Shown: positions 24,925 to 34,443, counted from the stretch's first letter. The stretch is DNA of 63,656 bases from Glaciecola sp. UBA2563 (GCA_002340325.1 DDLV01000097.1:1-63656), one strand, 5' to 3'. The notes: generated by a model from the sequence alone, not told the origin. Program-made: numbers and translations.

Positions 24925-25749
24925 TTACTGCTTGTATGTTTCCTCGCACGATAATGCAAACACTTCTTCCCACAAAGCAAAAGTATAGTCAACAAACGGC
25001 ATTGTATTATTAACCGCAGCATTCAACACATCAAACGGCATATTTGATACGTTCGCATATTCTGTTAACAACATGAACTGCTCGTCATCACTCAGTTGAT
25101 TAATCAAAATTGCACAACAAATATCAAAAAAACGGCAGTGGTGTCCCGCATACTCCCAATCCAGACAAATGCATTGTTCTCCCGTTACATGCGCAAATTG
25201 CAGATCGTTGTGACATAGTACATGCGGGTAGCCAAGATTAGACTGTAAGTCTTGCCAGTTTCGCTGATTATCAGTGAATGCTTTTGTCAGATGATTCTCT
25301 TCACCTAGCAATTTGCAGTATTTTTGCCATTTGTCTACTAACATCAACTCGTAACCAGTGGCTGTATGGTTGTGTATGTTTGTCAGTATCTCAGCTAACT
25401 TTTGAATCGACGCGTTGGGCGTAAGGCAAGTTGTATAGCGCTCTATCATCCATTTTTTATCATCACTTAGCCAAACAGGTTCAGGCGCAAAATTAATAGA
25501 ATACGCATATAGCTGTAAGTTGAACTGCTTTGCTCTGTCGACTGGCAAGAAGGCATTGTCGGTAAAGTGCTTTAGTATAAAGTTACTTTTTTCCGTTGTT
25601 ACGATGAATACTTGATTAGTAGTTTGAGATTTGATCGGTTGAAATTGAATTTCATTCAATCCAACGTTTAAATTCGAGGTTTCAACTATTTGAATGAGAT
25701 GTTTATGATTAATGTTTGGCGTTTTCAATGATAACTTCAATCTAGGCAT
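24925..25749 (-). CDS. phosphotransferase, likely thiamine kinase (ThiK-like)
   Basis: A 274-residue member of the aminoglycoside/choline kinase fold. Visible are NFILKHFTD (nucleotide-binding Lys), the catalytic loop LCHNDLQFAHV (Brenner H-x-D pattern, HND) and the metal-binding CLDWEYAGH. It follows the PnuT-like transporter by 7 bp, downstream of a TPP riboswitch, so phosphorylation of imported thiamine is the likely job. E. coli ThiK performs that reaction. Assignment to thiamine is by context. Confidence 0.8.
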   Translation of the reverse strand: MPRLKLSLKTPNINHKHLIQIVETSNLNVGLNEIQFQPIKSQTTNQVFIVTTEKSNFILKHFTDNAFLPVDRAKQFNLQLYAYSINFAPEPVWLSDDKKWMIERYTTCLTPNASIQKLAEILTNIHNHTATGYELMLVDKWQKYCKLLGEENHLTKAFTDNQRNWQDLQSNLGYPHVLCHNDLQFAHVTGEQCICLDWEYAGHHCRFFDICCAILINQLSDDEQFMLLTEYANVSNMPFDVLNAAVNNTMPFVDYTFALWEEVFALSCEETYKQ

Positions 25750-25756
25750 TTACTAC

Positions 25757-26389
25757 TTAGCCACTTGCAAAATTTGCAATTTCGTTATCGACATCTTTTT
25801 TCCATTGAAAATATCCTTTCATCGCAATCCCAATGTAAACGAGCATCAATAACACTGAGAAATATAAATTCACAGAGGCAAAAAGGACGATACTCGCACT
25901 ATTGATCATTGTCCAGTATATCCAGCTTTGCAAAAATTTACGCACCGTCAGCCAGGTGACAATAAGTGAGAACATGGTGATACCTGCATCCAGCCAAAGT
26001 AGATCGTAGCTCAACCAATGACTGGCGAACATCACCATCAATACGGTTAATAAAAGCCCGAGACCAATGATGATGCCATGATGTTTCAATTTCATGGCGC
26101 TTACACCCTTTACCGTAAGTTGTCCTTGTTTGCGCCATGACAACCATCCAACAACGGCCATTACTGCATAATAGGCATTTAGCAACATCTGGAACAATAA
26201 ACTCACATCCCAAAAGACGTATGTAAACAACGTGGTGCTGACAAGCGCAGCTGGCCAGCACCATATTTTTTGTTCAGCTGCCAGCCATACATAGGCGATC
26301 GCGAGCAATACCGCTATGACCTCAAGGATACTTTGTTGCTGCCACTGAGATACAACTGCTTCGATAAATGTAGTGACGACCTCTGACAT
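25757..26389 (-). CDS. pnuT: PnuC-family transporter, probably thiamine-specific (PnuT)
   Basis: A 210-residue integral membrane protein with seven or so helices, W-rich as in the PnuC family: EVIAVLLAIAYVWLAAEQKIWCWPAAL, FWDVSLLFQMLLNAYYAVMAVVGWLSWR. PnuC homologues carry NMN/nicotinamide riboside, riboflavin (PnuX) or thiamine (PnuT). Position between the YkoF-like gene and a kinase, in a TPP-riboswitch operon, points to thiamine. Transport is coupled to phosphorylation by the downstream kinase. Confidence 0.85.
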   Translation of the reverse strand: MSEVVTTFIEAVVSQWQQQSILEVIAVLLAIAYVWLAAEQKIWCWPAALVSTTLFTYVFWDVSLLFQMLLNAYYAVMAVVGWLSWRKQGQLTVKGVSAMKLKHHGIIIGLGLLLTVLMVMFASHWLSYDLLWLDAGITMFSLIVTWLTVRKFLQSWIYWTMINSASIVLFASVNLYFSVLLMLVYIGIAMKGYFQWKKDVDNEIANFASG

Positions 26390-26395
26390 AAACGT

Positions 26396-26650
26396 TTATT
26401 GTATTTCCATATTATTTGCATTTAGAAATTTGCAAACAAACGCCGCCTGCCCGACCGCTTCATAGGTTGTTTTAAACTCTCTTGAAAGCGTCTGCATAAC
26501 AACATCATACTCTCCTTCTACCAATGTGCATGTATGGGTAGTATTCACAAACAAACCAGGTTGAGCGTTTAAGCGATCAATGAACGATTGGATATGGTCC
26601 ACATAGTCTTCTTGCAAAGGGTAGAGCGTTATTTCAACCGCTAATCTCAT
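26396..26650 (-). CDS. YkoF/MTH1187-like thiamine-binding protein
   Basis: An 84-residue protein with a ferredoxin-like alternation: VEITLYPLQEDYVDHIQSFID, NTTHTCTLVEGEYDVVMQTL, TYEAVGQAAFVCKFLNA. It matches the YkoF-related/thiamine- or HMP-binding family. AAAAGGAG sits 6 bases before the ATG. It lies in the thiamine operon between the TonB receptor and PnuT-like transporter. No signal peptide is seen, so it probably binds thiamine in the cytoplasm; its role there is unknown. Confidence 0.75.
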   Translation of the reverse strand: MRLAVEITLYPLQEDYVDHIQSFIDRLNAQPGLFVNTTHTCTLVEGEYDVVMQTLSREFKTTYEAVGQAAFVCKFLNANNMEIQ

Positions 26651-26662
26651 TTCGTTCTCCTT

Positions 26663-28711
26663 TTAAAATGAATACGTATAACTCGCACCAACTTGTCGTG
26701 GCTGACCAAATTGATAATAGGGCTCGACAAACGCGTATTCGTCTCTTGGATCATTACTAAATCCGCCAAATCCTCGCGTAAAAACTGTTCTATCAAATAT
26801 GTTTTTTACCCATAAACTTATTGTGCTCTTACCTATTTGATATGTCACATTGGTATTCACTACAACCGTAAAAGGCGCTCTTTCATTATGACCGTCCGAG
26901 AATCGATATTCATCCTTTGCATCTACATCAATGAACCAGGACCAAGCGTCGTTTATCTCGAAAGTAGAGCTGGCATAGACGGTAAACTCAGGTGCCTGCG
27001 CCTGATCCTGCTCGGGCACAAAACTACCATCTAAACGATTATAGTTACCAAAGGTTGCATCAAGATAGCCGGCATTTACCTTCATTGTCCATGTTGGCGC
27101 AATAAACCATGTGGAGTTAAGTTCTATGCCTCGGTTAGTGCCAGTGTCAGTATTTCTGATAGCATCGGCGAATGAGGTGATCGTCGAACCATCATCGGTT
27201 ATTTGCTCAAATGTCGCAAAATCATTTACTTGTGCATCAGTTCTTTTCATATAAAAAACGCCAACGCCAAGTTGTGCTTTTCCATCTAGAGCAATACCTC
27301 GTATGCCTGCTTCAATATTCCAGTTGTATTCTGGCGAATAAGTGCGATTATCACCACTTAATCGCTGATCTATATTAAACCCGCCTGCTTTATATCCTCT
27401 GCTTACGCTTGAATAAAATAGGTTGCTGCCAATATCGTATTGGAGTTCAACAGAGCCGGCGAAAAGCGTGTCGTCTAAAGATTCAACAAATCCATCGTTG
27501 TCCGAATAATCAGCTGAGAATGATTCAAGTCGAGCCGCCGTAACCAGCGCAACATCATCAGACAATTGCCATGTGTATTGGCCAAAAATTGATGTAGAGC
27601 TGGGATCATATTCGCTAGTAAAGTCAGCGGCGTTGAAGGTATATTCTCGAAGCAGTGACTCTTCGTTAGAAAAATAGCTTATACCAGCGAGCCATTGTTG
27701 TTTCTCATCAGTATCGTCTGCCAGTTTTATTGATACGTTATTTCTCTCGACTGTTCGAAAATATCTATCGAATGATGAATACTCGAATGGATGGAACCCG
27801 ATAAATGTCCAATCCTCGTCATAACCGTAGTCAAAGTCACCATCAAGGCGGCTGATAACCGTTTGAAGTTGCAAATCGCCAAATTTCTTCGAATATTTTA
27901 CACTTACCGCATGCGCATCTGTGTTATCAAAACCCGGTTCATCCGAGCGCGTGCGACTGTCATTGTCTAATGAAAACGCATCGTACCCATTATTGATATC
28001 AAACCGATACAAACTGGCTTGAAGTGAAGATGAATCGTCAATGGTGAAAAATAACGTGGCATTTGCTGTAAGTTCATCCACGCCATTAGTATCGTCTCTC
28101 ATTAAAAATTGATTTTCGACGAAACCGTCTGATTGGGTATTTTGTAATGATAAACGAATAGATACATCATCGGTTACTTCAACAGTGCCGGCAGCACCTA
28201 CTTGCCACTCACCAAATTCTGCTATGGAAAGTCCAAGTTTATTTGTTGCGCCTGCATCATTGCTTACAAGTTTAATTACACCAGCGAGGCTATTTACGCC
28301 CGATGCAACAGATTGAGGGCCGGAAAGAAGTTCAACTTGTTGCAAGTCAAAAGTGGTGGCAAGACTGCCTAATCCAGAGATATCTAAATCATCAAGGAGC
28401 AACCCTACCGACGGGTTAGTGGGTTCAGAGAATTGACTGCGCTCACCAATTCCTCGAATTTGTATAAACTTACCTCGCGTCGCGCCAGCACTGAAATTCA
28501 CATTTGGCATTGTGGCAATAAGATCTTGAAGGTGTCTGGATTCTCTTAGTTCAATGACTTCCTCATCAATAACCAATACGGATGCTGGTAATTCTGATAG
28601 GTCTCGCTGAGATAAATCGGCACTTACGGTGATTCTTTCAATATCCTCTGCCGAAGAGGAAAAGCTAATGCCAAGCAACGCGAATGCAGGCACTAAAGGG
28701 GTTAATTTCAT
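26663..28711 (-). CDS. TonB-dependent outer-membrane receptor, likely for thiamine
   Basis: A protein of about 682 residues. A signal peptide (LVPAFALLGISFSSSAED) is followed by the TonB-box-like IERITVSA, a plug domain (ELPASVLVIDEEVI, GIGERSQFSEPTNPSVG, LLDDLDISG, VELLSGPQS) and a 22-strand beta-barrel ending VGASYTYSF with terminal Phe. The ligand is inferred from the TPP riboswitch upstream and thiamine genes downstream. Two ATGs are close (28723 and 28711); the second is preceded by GGAAC and gives the better signal peptide. Energy would come from a TonB complex, possibly the one encoded nearby. Confidence 0.92.
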   Translation of the reverse strand: MKLTPLVPAFALLGISFSSSAEDIERITVSADLSQRDLSELPASVLVIDEEVIELRESRHLQDLIATMPNVNFSAGATRGKFIQIRGIGERSQFSEPTNPSVGLLLDDLDISGLGSLATTFDLQQVELLSGPQSVASGVNSLAGVIKLVSNDAGATNKLGLSIAEFGEWQVGAAGTVEVTDDVSIRLSLQNTQSDGFVENQFLMRDDTNGVDELTANATLFFTIDDSSSLQASLYRFDINNGYDAFSLDNDSRTRSDEPGFDNTDAHAVSVKYSKKFGDLQLQTVISRLDGDFDYGYDEDWTFIGFHPFEYSSFDRYFRTVERNNVSIKLADDTDEKQQWLAGISYFSNEESLLREYTFNAADFTSEYDPSSTSIFGQYTWQLSDDVALVTAARLESFSADYSDNDGFVESLDDTLFAGSVELQYDIGSNLFYSSVSRGYKAGGFNIDQRLSGDNRTYSPEYNWNIEAGIRGIALDGKAQLGVGVFYMKRTDAQVNDFATFEQITDDGSTITSFADAIRNTDTGTNRGIELNSTWFIAPTWTMKVNAGYLDATFGNYNRLDGSFVPEQDQAQAPEFTVYASSTFEINDAWSWFIDVDAKDEYRFSDGHNERAPFTVVVNTNVTYQIGKSTISLWVKNIFDRTVFTRGFGGFSNDPRDEYAFVEPYYQFGQPRQVGASYTYSF

Positions 28712-28773
28712 TTTTGGTTCCATTCGTTATCGATAGAACCGGTTTTGCGGCAGGTATAGGTTTAATGATAATG

Positions 28774-28860
28774 AACCATTCCTACGCCGGTACTAACCGG
28801 ATCAGGTATATAAGGGTTCTCTTGCGAATCTCAGCAGATAACAATCTGCACCCCTTGGTT
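28774..28860 (-). promoter_or_regulatory. TPP riboswitch (THI element)
   Basis: The conserved THI-box pieces are all readable on the minus strand in order: AAGGGGTGC, GCTGAGA, ACCCTT, ACCTGATC, GGTTAGTACCGGCG, AGGAA. The P1 helix pairs AACCA with TGGTT. It sits about 60 bases upstream of the TonB-receptor start. When thiamine pyrophosphate binds, expression of the downstream thiamine uptake operon would drop. The rest of 28724-29033 shows no gene. Confidence 0.95.
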
Positions 28861-29033
28861 TATTTCAAGTTGATTAGCGTTTGACTGTTTTTGGTTTATT
28901 AGCAAACACGTTTATAACAACGCGCGCATGTTAACAGTAGTGTGCATAAAGTCAATGCAGTGAACAATTTTAGATTGAAAGCATAGGGGCATTTGATAAG
29001 CGCACACAGATAAACAGGAACCGTTGGCACATT

Positions 29034-29411
29034 CTAAAGTTCCAACGTGTCTTTCGTTTTACCATGAGGAACAGGTTGTCGAGTGTTCGGATCAACTTTT
29101 ACAAACACGATATCGTCTGCATAACAGATAGTAGTTTTTGTCTGCTTATTGCGCATTAGGCAGGATACGGTGATAGACGTCCTACCAACTGCCTTTGCAT
29201 CAACACCAAACTCTACGATGTCACCAGCCATCGCAGGTGACTCGAAACTTATTTCACCGATATGCTTTGTTACAAGACAATTAGTGCCCAGTTGACATAT
29301 CGCGAACATGGCAGTTTCTTCATCAATCCATGCAAGTGCGCGACCGCCGAAAAGCGAATTTGCGTAGTTTAAATCACTTGGCATAACGAGTCTTCTAGAT
29401 AAAAATCTCAA
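29034..29411 (-). CDS. hotdog-fold acyl-CoA thioesterase
   Basis: A 125-residue single hotdog domain of the YciA/ACOT type, beginning RRLVMPSDLNYANSLFGGRALAWIDEE. The helix following NSLFGG and the acidic D-E pair are characteristic; further strands are HIGEISFESPAMAGDIVEF and SITVSCLMRN. It hydrolyses acyl-CoA to free acid and CoA; chain-length preference cannot be told. It is monocistronic, divergent from tmcA. Confidence 0.88.
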   Translation of the reverse strand: MRFLSRRLVMPSDLNYANSLFGGRALAWIDEETAMFAICQLGTNCLVTKHIGEISFESPAMAGDIVEFGVDAKAVGRTSITVSCLMRNKQTKTTICYADDIVFVKVDPNTRQPVPHGKTKDTLEL

Positions 29412-29572
29412 ACAATATCTCCTGAGAATTGAGATCCTCTCTAACGTAAAATACTATAGCGGTATCTCTTTATTCGATTTTTCATATTAAGAATTTATAG
29501 CAGATAACCTCATAAGCACTAAAGGATGTGAGTGAAATATTTATCTAAAGTGGCTTCACTGTAAAAGAGAAA

Positions 29573-31621
29573 ATGAATTTAATACCAGACTATCAACGGC
29601 AACTCATTGAGTTTATACATCGCTCAACACCAATAAAAAATATCCATCGACGCATTGTTTTAACTGACACGCTTTCTGATGCATTGATAGTCGAAATCAA
29701 CAGATTTGAACGTCAATCTACTTTGGTTATCTCAAATTCAGAAACAGTGAATAAAGACGCTAGAACGAATCAACAGGACATGGTCAAACTTCTTGGTAGT
29801 GAATTTGATATCGTTTTATATGACGCAAGAGATAAGTTTGAAGCGAATGTATTTTACGCAGCCGCTGGGTTGGTAGGCCAGTCTGGATGTTACTTAATTG
29901 TTTTCGATGGTAACGCAATTAATGATGCATTTCATAATTTATCTAGTTATTTACTCAGTGATTCATCGAATAACGCGATTACAAATTCTGTTTCTACATT
30001 CCAATCATTAGTCGTTAAGCACTTAAGAAATACGGGGGTGCTCTCATTATTTTCAAAACAACTAATATCCACCAGCAAAGATGTGAAGGTCTCGAATCAC
30101 AACTCACCTCTAAACGTTGAACTCTCCGAAAAACAACTGGATATCGTGCGCGAAATCACCAATGACATTCTCACAAATGATAAGAGCCTCAATGTCATTG
30201 TTGGCAATAGAGGACGCGGTAAGTCAACTGTGTTAGCTGAATTCATTTGCTTGTGCATATCAAAAGGCAGAAATGTCATTTACACCTCATCCAATAGAAA
30301 CAACTGTAATGTTATCGACGTCAAACTAGCCATTAAAGCAAACAGAAATGGCGGTGAAGCCAAGTATTTTGCACCCGATTTTATTGCCTATAACTCAATG
30401 CCTCAAGACGCTATCATCGTAATAGACGAAATTGCGTCATTGGCACCAAGGCTCTTTGAAAAAATAAAAGCAAACACACCTCACCTTGTCTGCGCTGGCA
30501 CGACGCAAGGTTATGAAGGAAGTGGAAGAGGCTTTGCAATAAGAAGAATGAAAAGTCTTTCACTAATAAACATACACAGCCTTATAACACCTTATCGTTG
30601 GCACGCAGATGATCCTCTAGAAGATGCACTTCAAGATATTTTTCCTGTCAATTATTCTAGACACAGAGTTAACAAAGCTATCGACCATGAAAGCTTGTTA
30701 TTTCGCTCAATAGATAAGTCTCTATTGCTTAAAAATAAAGCGCAATATCAACAGGTTTTCTCATTGCTAGTAGACGCACATTACCAAACAACACCCTCTG
30801 ATGTTCAACGTATCATAGATGATGAAAGCCATATCATCGTCGGCTTGTATCATGAAAATGAGGTCCTTGGTATTGCCGTACTTGTGCAGGAAAGTGCAAG
30901 TAGAGATAAATCGTTTAATCGATTAGTTGCTTACGGAAAAAGACGAAGAAAGGGTAACCTCTTTCAGCAAAACATTGCGCTGCATCTGCTAGAGCCATTA
31001 ATTATGGGGTATTCATTTCTTCGAATCCACAGAATTGCAGTACCCGCTCACTATCAAAGGAATGGAATAGGAACCAGATTACTTAATTGTATTAGCGAGC
31101 AATATAATAAGGACGAAGTGGTATTATGCACAACATTTGGAATGACTGCGGAATTGCATCACTTTTGGCATAAAAACAAGTACCGAATAGTTAAAATTGG
31201 TAAAAAAATCGATGCAGCAAGCGGCACGATATCTGGCTTTTATATATTGGAAAATGACGTAAAGATGCTTAATAGTCGGTTTGATTTGATGATGAATTTA
31301 CAGCTGCACAAAAACTATTCTGAAAGCTTTGAACCGCATATATTCAAAAACTACCCGTCTGAGCTTCTGGAAGCAACAATATGTTCAGAAAAACTACTAC
31401 CAAAAGTATCACTATTTTCAAGTTCAGATGTACCTTATGAACGCGTAAAGGAAGCTATTTTTTTTCTGTCAATACAAATAGAAGATGAGTACCTTCAGGA
31501 CGACATAGCAAGTCTTGCAAAAAAAGGGATATCAAAGGAAGCAAGGGATGAACTTGAACTTAAAATAAGAGTGAAAATAAAAAACCCGGCGTTTACACAC
31601 CGGGTTCTCAGGGTCAAGTAA
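29573..31621 (+). CDS. tmcA: tRNA(Met) cytidine acetyltransferase
   Basis: A 682-residue enzyme that makes N4-acetylcytidine at the wobble base of elongator tRNA-Met. It shows the N-terminal DUF1726-like domain, the RNA-helicase-like ATPase with Walker A GNRGRGKS (211-218) and IVIDEIASLAP, the loop TTQGYEGSGRGFAIR, then a GNAT domain (IHRIAVPAHYQRNGIGTRLL) and a C-terminal domain. Length matches E. coli TmcA (671). The last codons also form a hairpin that serves as terminator for the convergent TonB operon. Confidence 0.95.
   Translation: MNLIPDYQRQLIEFIHRSTPIKNIHRRIVLTDTLSDALIVEINRFERQSTLVISNSETVNKDARTNQQDMVKLLGSEFDIVLYDARDKFEANVFYAAAGLVGQSGCYLIVFDGNAINDAFHNLSSYLLSDSSNNAITNSVSTFQSLVVKHLRNTGVLSLFSKQLISTSKDVKVSNHNSPLNVELSEKQLDIVREITNDILTNDKSLNVIVGNRGRGKSTVLAEFICLCISKGRNVIYTSSNRNNCNVIDVKLAIKANRNGGEAKYFAPDFIAYNSMPQDAIIVIDEIASLAPRLFEKIKANTPHLVCAGTTQGYEGSGRGFAIRRMKSLSLINIHSLITPYRWHADDPLEDALQDIFPVNYSRHRVNKAIDHESLLFRSIDKSLLLKNKAQYQQVFSLLVDAHYQTTPSDVQRIIDDESHIIVGLYHENEVLGIAVLVQESASRDKSFNRLVAYGKRRRKGNLFQQNIALHLLEPLIMGYSFLRIHRIAVPAHYQRNGIGTRLLNCISEQYNKDEVVLCTTFGMTAELHHFWHKNKYRIVKIGKKIDAASGTISGFYILENDVKMLNSRFDLMMNLQLHKNYSESFEPHIFKNYPSELLEATICSEKLLPKVSLFSSSDVPYERVKEAIFFLSIQIEDEYLQDDIASLAKKGISKEARDELELKIRVKIKNPAFTHRVLRVK
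31572..31606 (-). terminator. intrinsic terminator of the TonB operon, inside tmcA
   Basis: On the minus strand AACCCGG, 10-nt loop, CCGGGTT, then TTTTATTTT: a strong hairpin with T-tract. It lies just beyond the stop of the TPR gene and falls wholly within the last codons of tmcA. Confidence 0.8.
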
Positions 31622-31623
31622 AC

Positions 31624-32883
31624 CTAGATCGTTATACCGCGATTCTTAGCTTTGTTCTTAATAATTGCTATCCACGCATTGGCGTTTCGGCGTAAACTAG
31701 AATCGTCTCTAGATGCCATAGCATGCTCATGCGCTTTTCTAAAATTACCTGTGTAGTAATTCGCCTGCATCAATGAGAAATGCACTTTCTCAGGGTCTTT
31801 TACGTTAAGCTCCAATGCCTGATTCAGGGCAGCGATAGCGCCTTTGTAATCTTCAGCATTAATGAGTAAGTTGCCTTTTCTCCTGTAGTAGTCCGGATCA
31901 GGCTCCAAATCAGCGGCTTTGCCATAAAACTCAGCGGCAGATTCATATTCCTGAGCTTGGTGATAAATGTTTGCTAATGCAGCTAATTGCGTCGCATCTT
32001 TATCAAAAAGACCGGACTCAAGGTATTTTTCAAAAATCCTCGCTGCGTTTATCGGTGCATCACTTTGAGCATACAGCTGATATAACGCTCTCAACTCTGA
32101 TTTCTTAGACAAATACCCTTGCCTATGTGCTACGCCAAACGTTTGAAGCGCTTTTGGATAATCCTCAACCATCATGTACATCATACCCAACTGAGACCAC
32201 CACGCCTTATCTTCAGGGAAGATAGTGACTAGCGTTTCAGCTACACCGACTGCTTTCGGAAAATTCTTGGTTTCAATGTACGCATTAAGTTTTAATACAT
32301 GAGGATTTTTATCTGGCTTTTCAGCTATTGCTATTGCCTTGTCTGCTGGTGCAATGACCTTGTCATATTCCTTAAGCTCGGTATGTGCTTTGGCAATTCT
32401 GACATACATCTTGGGGTCTTCTTTACACGTTTTATCCATCCATTTGGCGTACCAGGAAAGTGCATCAGAATATTTTTCCAGCTGCATTGACAAATCGCCA
32501 ACCAATTGCATTAGCTGGACCTGATCTTTGTCATTCAAAACATCGGCTTGCACAGCACTCAACAACTTCTTGTATGCCTCTTCTTCTTTATTGTCCTCTG
32601 ACACAAGAAGCTGTCCAAGAAATTTGTCAACGGTTGCTTGATCGAACGGGTCTTTACTTTCAATTTCCATGAGGATTTGGATAGCGTCCGCAACCCTGTC
32701 CTCGTTGTAAGCATCAAACGCGTTCGTCAGTTTTTTACCTGCACGTTCACCAATAAGCTTCGTCTTGCCTTTTTTGTAACCTGGACAAGCAATAGGTAAC
32801 TCTTGTGCATAAACTGGCGTAGCTGATATTGCAAATCCTACGGCACATGCGGCCCAGAGTATTTTACTTCTTAGTTTCATCAT
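31624..32883 (-). CDS. TPR protein of the TonB energy-transducing system
   Basis: A 419-residue exported protein with a signal peptide (ILWAACAVGFAISATPVYA) and a long run of tetratricopeptide repeats, for example YSDALSWYAKWMDKTC, YDKVIAPADKAIAIAE, FPKAVGVAETLVTIFPED, YESAAEFYGKAADLEPDP, YKGAIAALNQALELNV. It is the last gene of the DUF3450-exbB-exbB-exbD-tonB operon and corresponds in position to TtpC of Vibrio TonB2 systems, though TtpC itself is ExbB-like in some species. A scaffold role at the TonB complex is probable. Confidence 0.85.
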   Translation of the reverse strand: MMKLRSKILWAACAVGFAISATPVYAQELPIACPGYKKGKTKLIGERAGKKLTNAFDAYNEDRVADAIQILMEIESKDPFDQATVDKFLGQLLVSEDNKEEEAYKKLLSAVQADVLNDKDQVQLMQLVGDLSMQLEKYSDALSWYAKWMDKTCKEDPKMYVRIAKAHTELKEYDKVIAPADKAIAIAEKPDKNPHVLKLNAYIETKNFPKAVGVAETLVTIFPEDKAWWSQLGMMYMMVEDYPKALQTFGVAHRQGYLSKKSELRALYQLYAQSDAPINAARIFEKYLESGLFDKDATQLAALANIYHQAQEYESAAEFYGKAADLEPDPDYYRRKGNLLINAEDYKGAIAALNQALELNVKDPEKVHFSLMQANYYTGNFRKAHEHAMASRDDSSLRRNANAWIAIIKNKAKNRGITI

Positions 32884-32890
32884 ACACCTC

Positions 32891-33505
32891 TTAGTCTTTG
32901 CCTAAGGTAAAGTCTAACTGCACTTGCAGGCCTGGCTGTCTAACCGCAACACCGTCAACAATCTTAGGGTTGTAACGCCACTTACGCAGTGCTCTCTTTG
33001 CTTCCCTATCAAATATGCGTTTTGGCTCAGCTTGGATAACTTCTACGTCTTCAACGCCGCCAATCTCATTTATCGTAAATGATAAAAGTACCCAGCCTTC
33101 CCGACCGTCTCGTGCGGCTTCGGGCGGATATTTTGGATCCTGTCTGAAGATAGGTGTTGCATCACCATCCTGAATCTGACCGCCAAAGCCGCCAATACTT
33201 ACGCCAACACCGCCCGTGTCGACGCCCGGGAGGCTCAAGCTAAATCCAGACGCGTCTGGATCGGCAGAGTCTGGCTCAACCATTTCAACTTTTGGTGGCT
33301 CAGCAGGAGGTGGTGGTGGCGGTGGCGGTTGACGCACCCGCGTTTGTGTCGCATCGTCAGGTTCCTGCATAACGATATCGATAACCGGTGGTGGCTCAAG
33401 AGCCTCTGCGCGCTCACCTGTATTTTCAACCAATTTGGCCATAATAAAGAACAAGCCAAAGGCGGCAGTGGCACCTAAGAACATTGATATGATAAGTCTA
33501 ATCAT
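32891..33505 (-). CDS. tonB: energy transducer TonB (TonB2 type)
   Basis: A 204-residue inner-membrane protein. A single N-terminal helix (IISMFLGATAAFGLFFIMA) is followed by a short proline stretch (QPPPPPPPPAEPP), a linker, and the TonB C-terminal domain with YPPEAARDGREGWVLLSFTI and a conserved F-D-R-E-A-x-x-A-x-x-K-W-R-Y near the end. The C-terminus contacts receptors in the outer membrane; the ExbB/ExbD complex drives it with the proton gradient. The short Pro region is typical of TonB2. It follows exbD by 3 bp. Confidence 0.93.
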   Translation of the reverse strand: MIRLIISMFLGATAAFGLFFIMAKLVENTGERAEALEPPPVIDIVMQEPDDATQTRVRQPPPPPPPPAEPPKVEMVEPDSADPDASGFSLSLPGVDTGGVGVSIGGFGGQIQDGDATPIFRQDPKYPPEAARDGREGWVLLSFTINEIGGVEDVEVIQAEPKRIFDREAKRALRKWRYNPKIVDGVAVRQPGLQVQLDFTLGKD

Positions 33506-33508
33506 AGT

Positions 33509-33907
33509 CTACTCCCTCACAGCAAATGCAACGCGGTCAATACCAGCAGCCTTCACCTGATCCATCACTTTGACGACCAAACCGTGTTTGGCCTTTTGGT
33601 CTGCCTGAATAAAAACAACTTCGGTCGGTTGTTCTAAAAGCAATTTCTCAAGATTTGCTTTCACAGTTTCTTCGCCAATCTGGCGTCGGTCCATCCATAT
33701 ATCGCCATCCTGAGTGATAGCGATAAAGATGTTAGCGTTTTTATATTGTATCGCCGTTTCGCCCTCGGGCTTATTAACTTCTTGTCCGGCTTGTTTTACG
33801 AAAACGGTCGTTACGATGAAGAAGATTAGCATTATGAATACGATGTCTAGCATCGGTGTCATATCAATCTGCGCTTCTTCTCCCTGATCTCTTTCTTTTC
33901 TAGCCAT
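33509..33907 (-). CDS. exbD: ExbD/TolR biopolymer transport protein
   Basis: A 132-residue protein with a single N-terminal membrane helix after a charged start: IDMTPMLDIVFIMLIFFIVTTVFV. The Asp in this helix (LDIVF) is the proton-carrying residue conserved in ExbD/TolR. The C-terminal periplasmic domain ends DQVKAAGIDRVAFAVRE. It lies 11 bp after the small exbB gene and 3 bp before tonB. Confidence 0.92.
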   Translation of the reverse strand: MARKERDQGEEAQIDMTPMLDIVFIMLIFFIVTTVFVKQAGQEVNKPEGETAIQYKNANIFIAITQDGDIWMDRRQIGEETVKANLEKLLLEQPTEVVFIQADQKAKHGLVVKVMDQVKAAGIDRVAFAVRE

Positions 33908-33918
33908 AAATACCTCGA

Positions 33919-34443
33919 CTATTGACGCGGTAAGCTATCGATTAGTGACTCTTTGTGCATCTTCGCTTTAGCCTCCAACCTACTGCTAAAAAACAGACCT
34001 GACAACGCAGCTACCATTCCCGCCATAGTAGGGATAGTTGCCATTGAAATACCTGCCGCCATTAATCTTGGGTTACCTGTACCTTGTGTTGACATTGTCT
34101 CAAACACATTGATCATGCCAGTAACCGTTCCTAACAATCCAATTAGAGGACATATTGCTACCAAAGTTCGAATAATTAACATGCGTTCGTTTAGTTTATC
34201 GTTCGCACGTGATATCCAAGCATCGCGGATTCTATATGCATACCAAGATGACGTATCGATTCTTGATTTCCAGTCCTCAACGATTTGTTTCTTTTCTTTA
34301 GGAAACACTGTTGTGTAAAACCAGTATCGTTCAATCATCAACGACCACATAAAGAACAACGCAAGGGCGACAAAGTACAAAACGTTGCCGCCTGTAGCAA
34401 TAAATTCCCTAACGGATTCCCATACTCCAATTAGGGCTAACAT
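33919..34443 (-). CDS. exbB: ExbB/TolQ proton channel subunit (small)
   Basis: A 174-residue three-helix membrane protein: VREFIATGGNVLYFVALALFF, LIIRTLVAICPLIGLLGTVTGM and GISMATIPTMAGMVAALSGLFF. The LGTVTGMI and ATIPTMAGM motifs are ExbB/MotA family signatures. GGGAG precedes the ATG at 34443. The frame can be read back to 34500, but that overlaps the upstream gene and lacks a good start. It pairs with ExbD. Confidence 0.9.
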   Translation of the reverse strand: MLALIGVWESVREFIATGGNVLYFVALALFFMWSLMIERYWFYTTVFPKEKKQIVEDWKSRIDTSSWYAYRIRDAWISRANDKLNERMLIIRTLVAICPLIGLLGTVTGMINVFETMSTQGTGNPRLMAAGISMATIPTMAGMVAALSGLFFSSRLEAKAKMHKESLIDSLPRQ

